NCBI GenBank assembly: GCA_026706225.1
Contig: JAPOZE010000327.1
Location: 1 to 5,479, forward strand
Origin: Acidobacteriota bacterium
GTDB taxonomy: Bacteria; Acidobacteriota; Terriglobia; Versatilivoradales; Versatilivoraceae
Direction: 5' to 3'
Length of the DNA: 5,479 bases
In this document: positions 5,265 through 5,479 of the stretch, in pieces
Numbering within the stretch: position 1 is the stretch's first letter
How the letters are laid out: each line of letters begins with the position of its first letter
Notes under the pieces: model-generated
Databases searched by the model: none
Seen by the model: only the letters and a program-made list of their open reading frames with translations
What the model was told of the DNA's origin: nothing
Made by a program: the position numbers and the translations under genes

Positions 5265-5479
5265 CTACCTGAGCCGGGTTGACGCCGGGAGCCTGCCGCC
5301 GGCCTGCATGTGGCTGTCGTCCAGGTTTCCCTCCGCATTGAAGGAAAGGGGACGCGGGCCGGTGAGAATGGCGAGATCCTCCCGGCCGCGGGCTTCCTCG
5401 AGGTAGGCGGCCGAACACTCCACCTCGGCCAGGGCCATGGTGTTGCGAATCCAGAGCAGCCTGGCGTCGGGCGGCTCGG
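5265..5479 (-). CDS. C-terminal end of an unidentified protein (5' end outside window)
   Basis: On the minus strand, frame beginning at 5477, 70 codons run to a TAG at 5267-5265. The translation looks like real protein: an acidic, amphipathic stretch LLWIRNTMALAEVECSAAYL (7-26), EEARGREDLAILTGPRPLSF (27-46) and NAEGNLDD (47-54), then a polar tail. The other two minus frames give Pro/Arg/Gly-rich shadow sequence. The gene starts beyond the window. The ending (WIRNT...SAAYLEEAR...LTGPRPLSFNAEGNL) faintly recalls, from memory, the C-termini of LarA-like nickel-dependent racemase-family (DUF2088) proteins, but this is not enough for a call. It has the same orientation as the operon and stops 67 nt before the ligase-fusion start with no terminator between, so it may be the operon's upstream member. 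Confidence 0.6.
   Translation of the reverse strand, partial: EPPDARLLWIRNTMALAEVECSAAYLEEARGREDLAILTGPRPLSFNAEGNLDDSHMQAGGRLPASTRLR

Noticed and set aside
3032..5272. A 746-codon open frame on the + strand
   Set aside because: It is antisense to the ATP-grasp/M20 gene, shows no recognisable family motifs, and is rich in Gly/His/Gln/Val as expected of a shadow of GC-rich coding DNA. The minus frame has clear Ddl and M20 motifs.

Overview
The window is GC-rich bacterial chromosomal DNA. All protein genes and the one tRNA lie on the minus strand. It reads best as an uncultured Acidobacteriota or a similar soil/marine lineage. That placement is inference, resting on the GC content, the dispersed intergenic repeats in the gene-poor left part, and the general character of the proteins; no phylogenetic marker is present.

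Layout, left to right (transcription runs right to left). Positions 1-54 hold the 5' part of a tRNA-Arg(CCU) cut by the window edge, with a leader hairpin and a plausible promoter behind it. Positions 55-666 are gene-free and rich in repeats: a short CACGAA-type repeat, nested small palindromes, a 207-nt element bounded by perfect 27-nt inverted arms that are themselves hairpins (REPIN/MITE-like), and a 14-bp tandem repeat that runs into the end of the first protein gene. From 667 to 5197 three genes form a tight operon. In transcription order they are a 720-aa fusion of a D-Ala-D-Ala-ligase-like ATP-grasp domain with an M20-peptidase-like domain (3035-5197), a signal-less gamma-glutamyltransferase-family Ntn hydrolase (1374-3038), and an N-formylglutamate-amidohydrolase-family protein (667-1377). 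Both junctions are 4-nt ATGA overlaps. At the right edge (5265-5479) is the C-terminal end of a fourth minus-strand gene, 67 nt upstream of the fusion gene and possibly in the same operon.

The operon combines an enzyme that makes amide or peptide bonds with two hydrolase families that cut gamma-glutamyl and N-acyl amide bonds. A third, apparently metal-site-degenerate, peptidase fold is welded to the ligase. No histidine-degradation, cell-division or murein genes are visible, so the usual Hut and Ddl assignments are not supported by context. The most economical reading is a small cytoplasmic pathway that makes, modifies or recycles an unidentified acyl-amino-acid or short peptide. The main point of novelty is the ligase/M20-like fusion and its fixed coupling to the two amidohydrolases.
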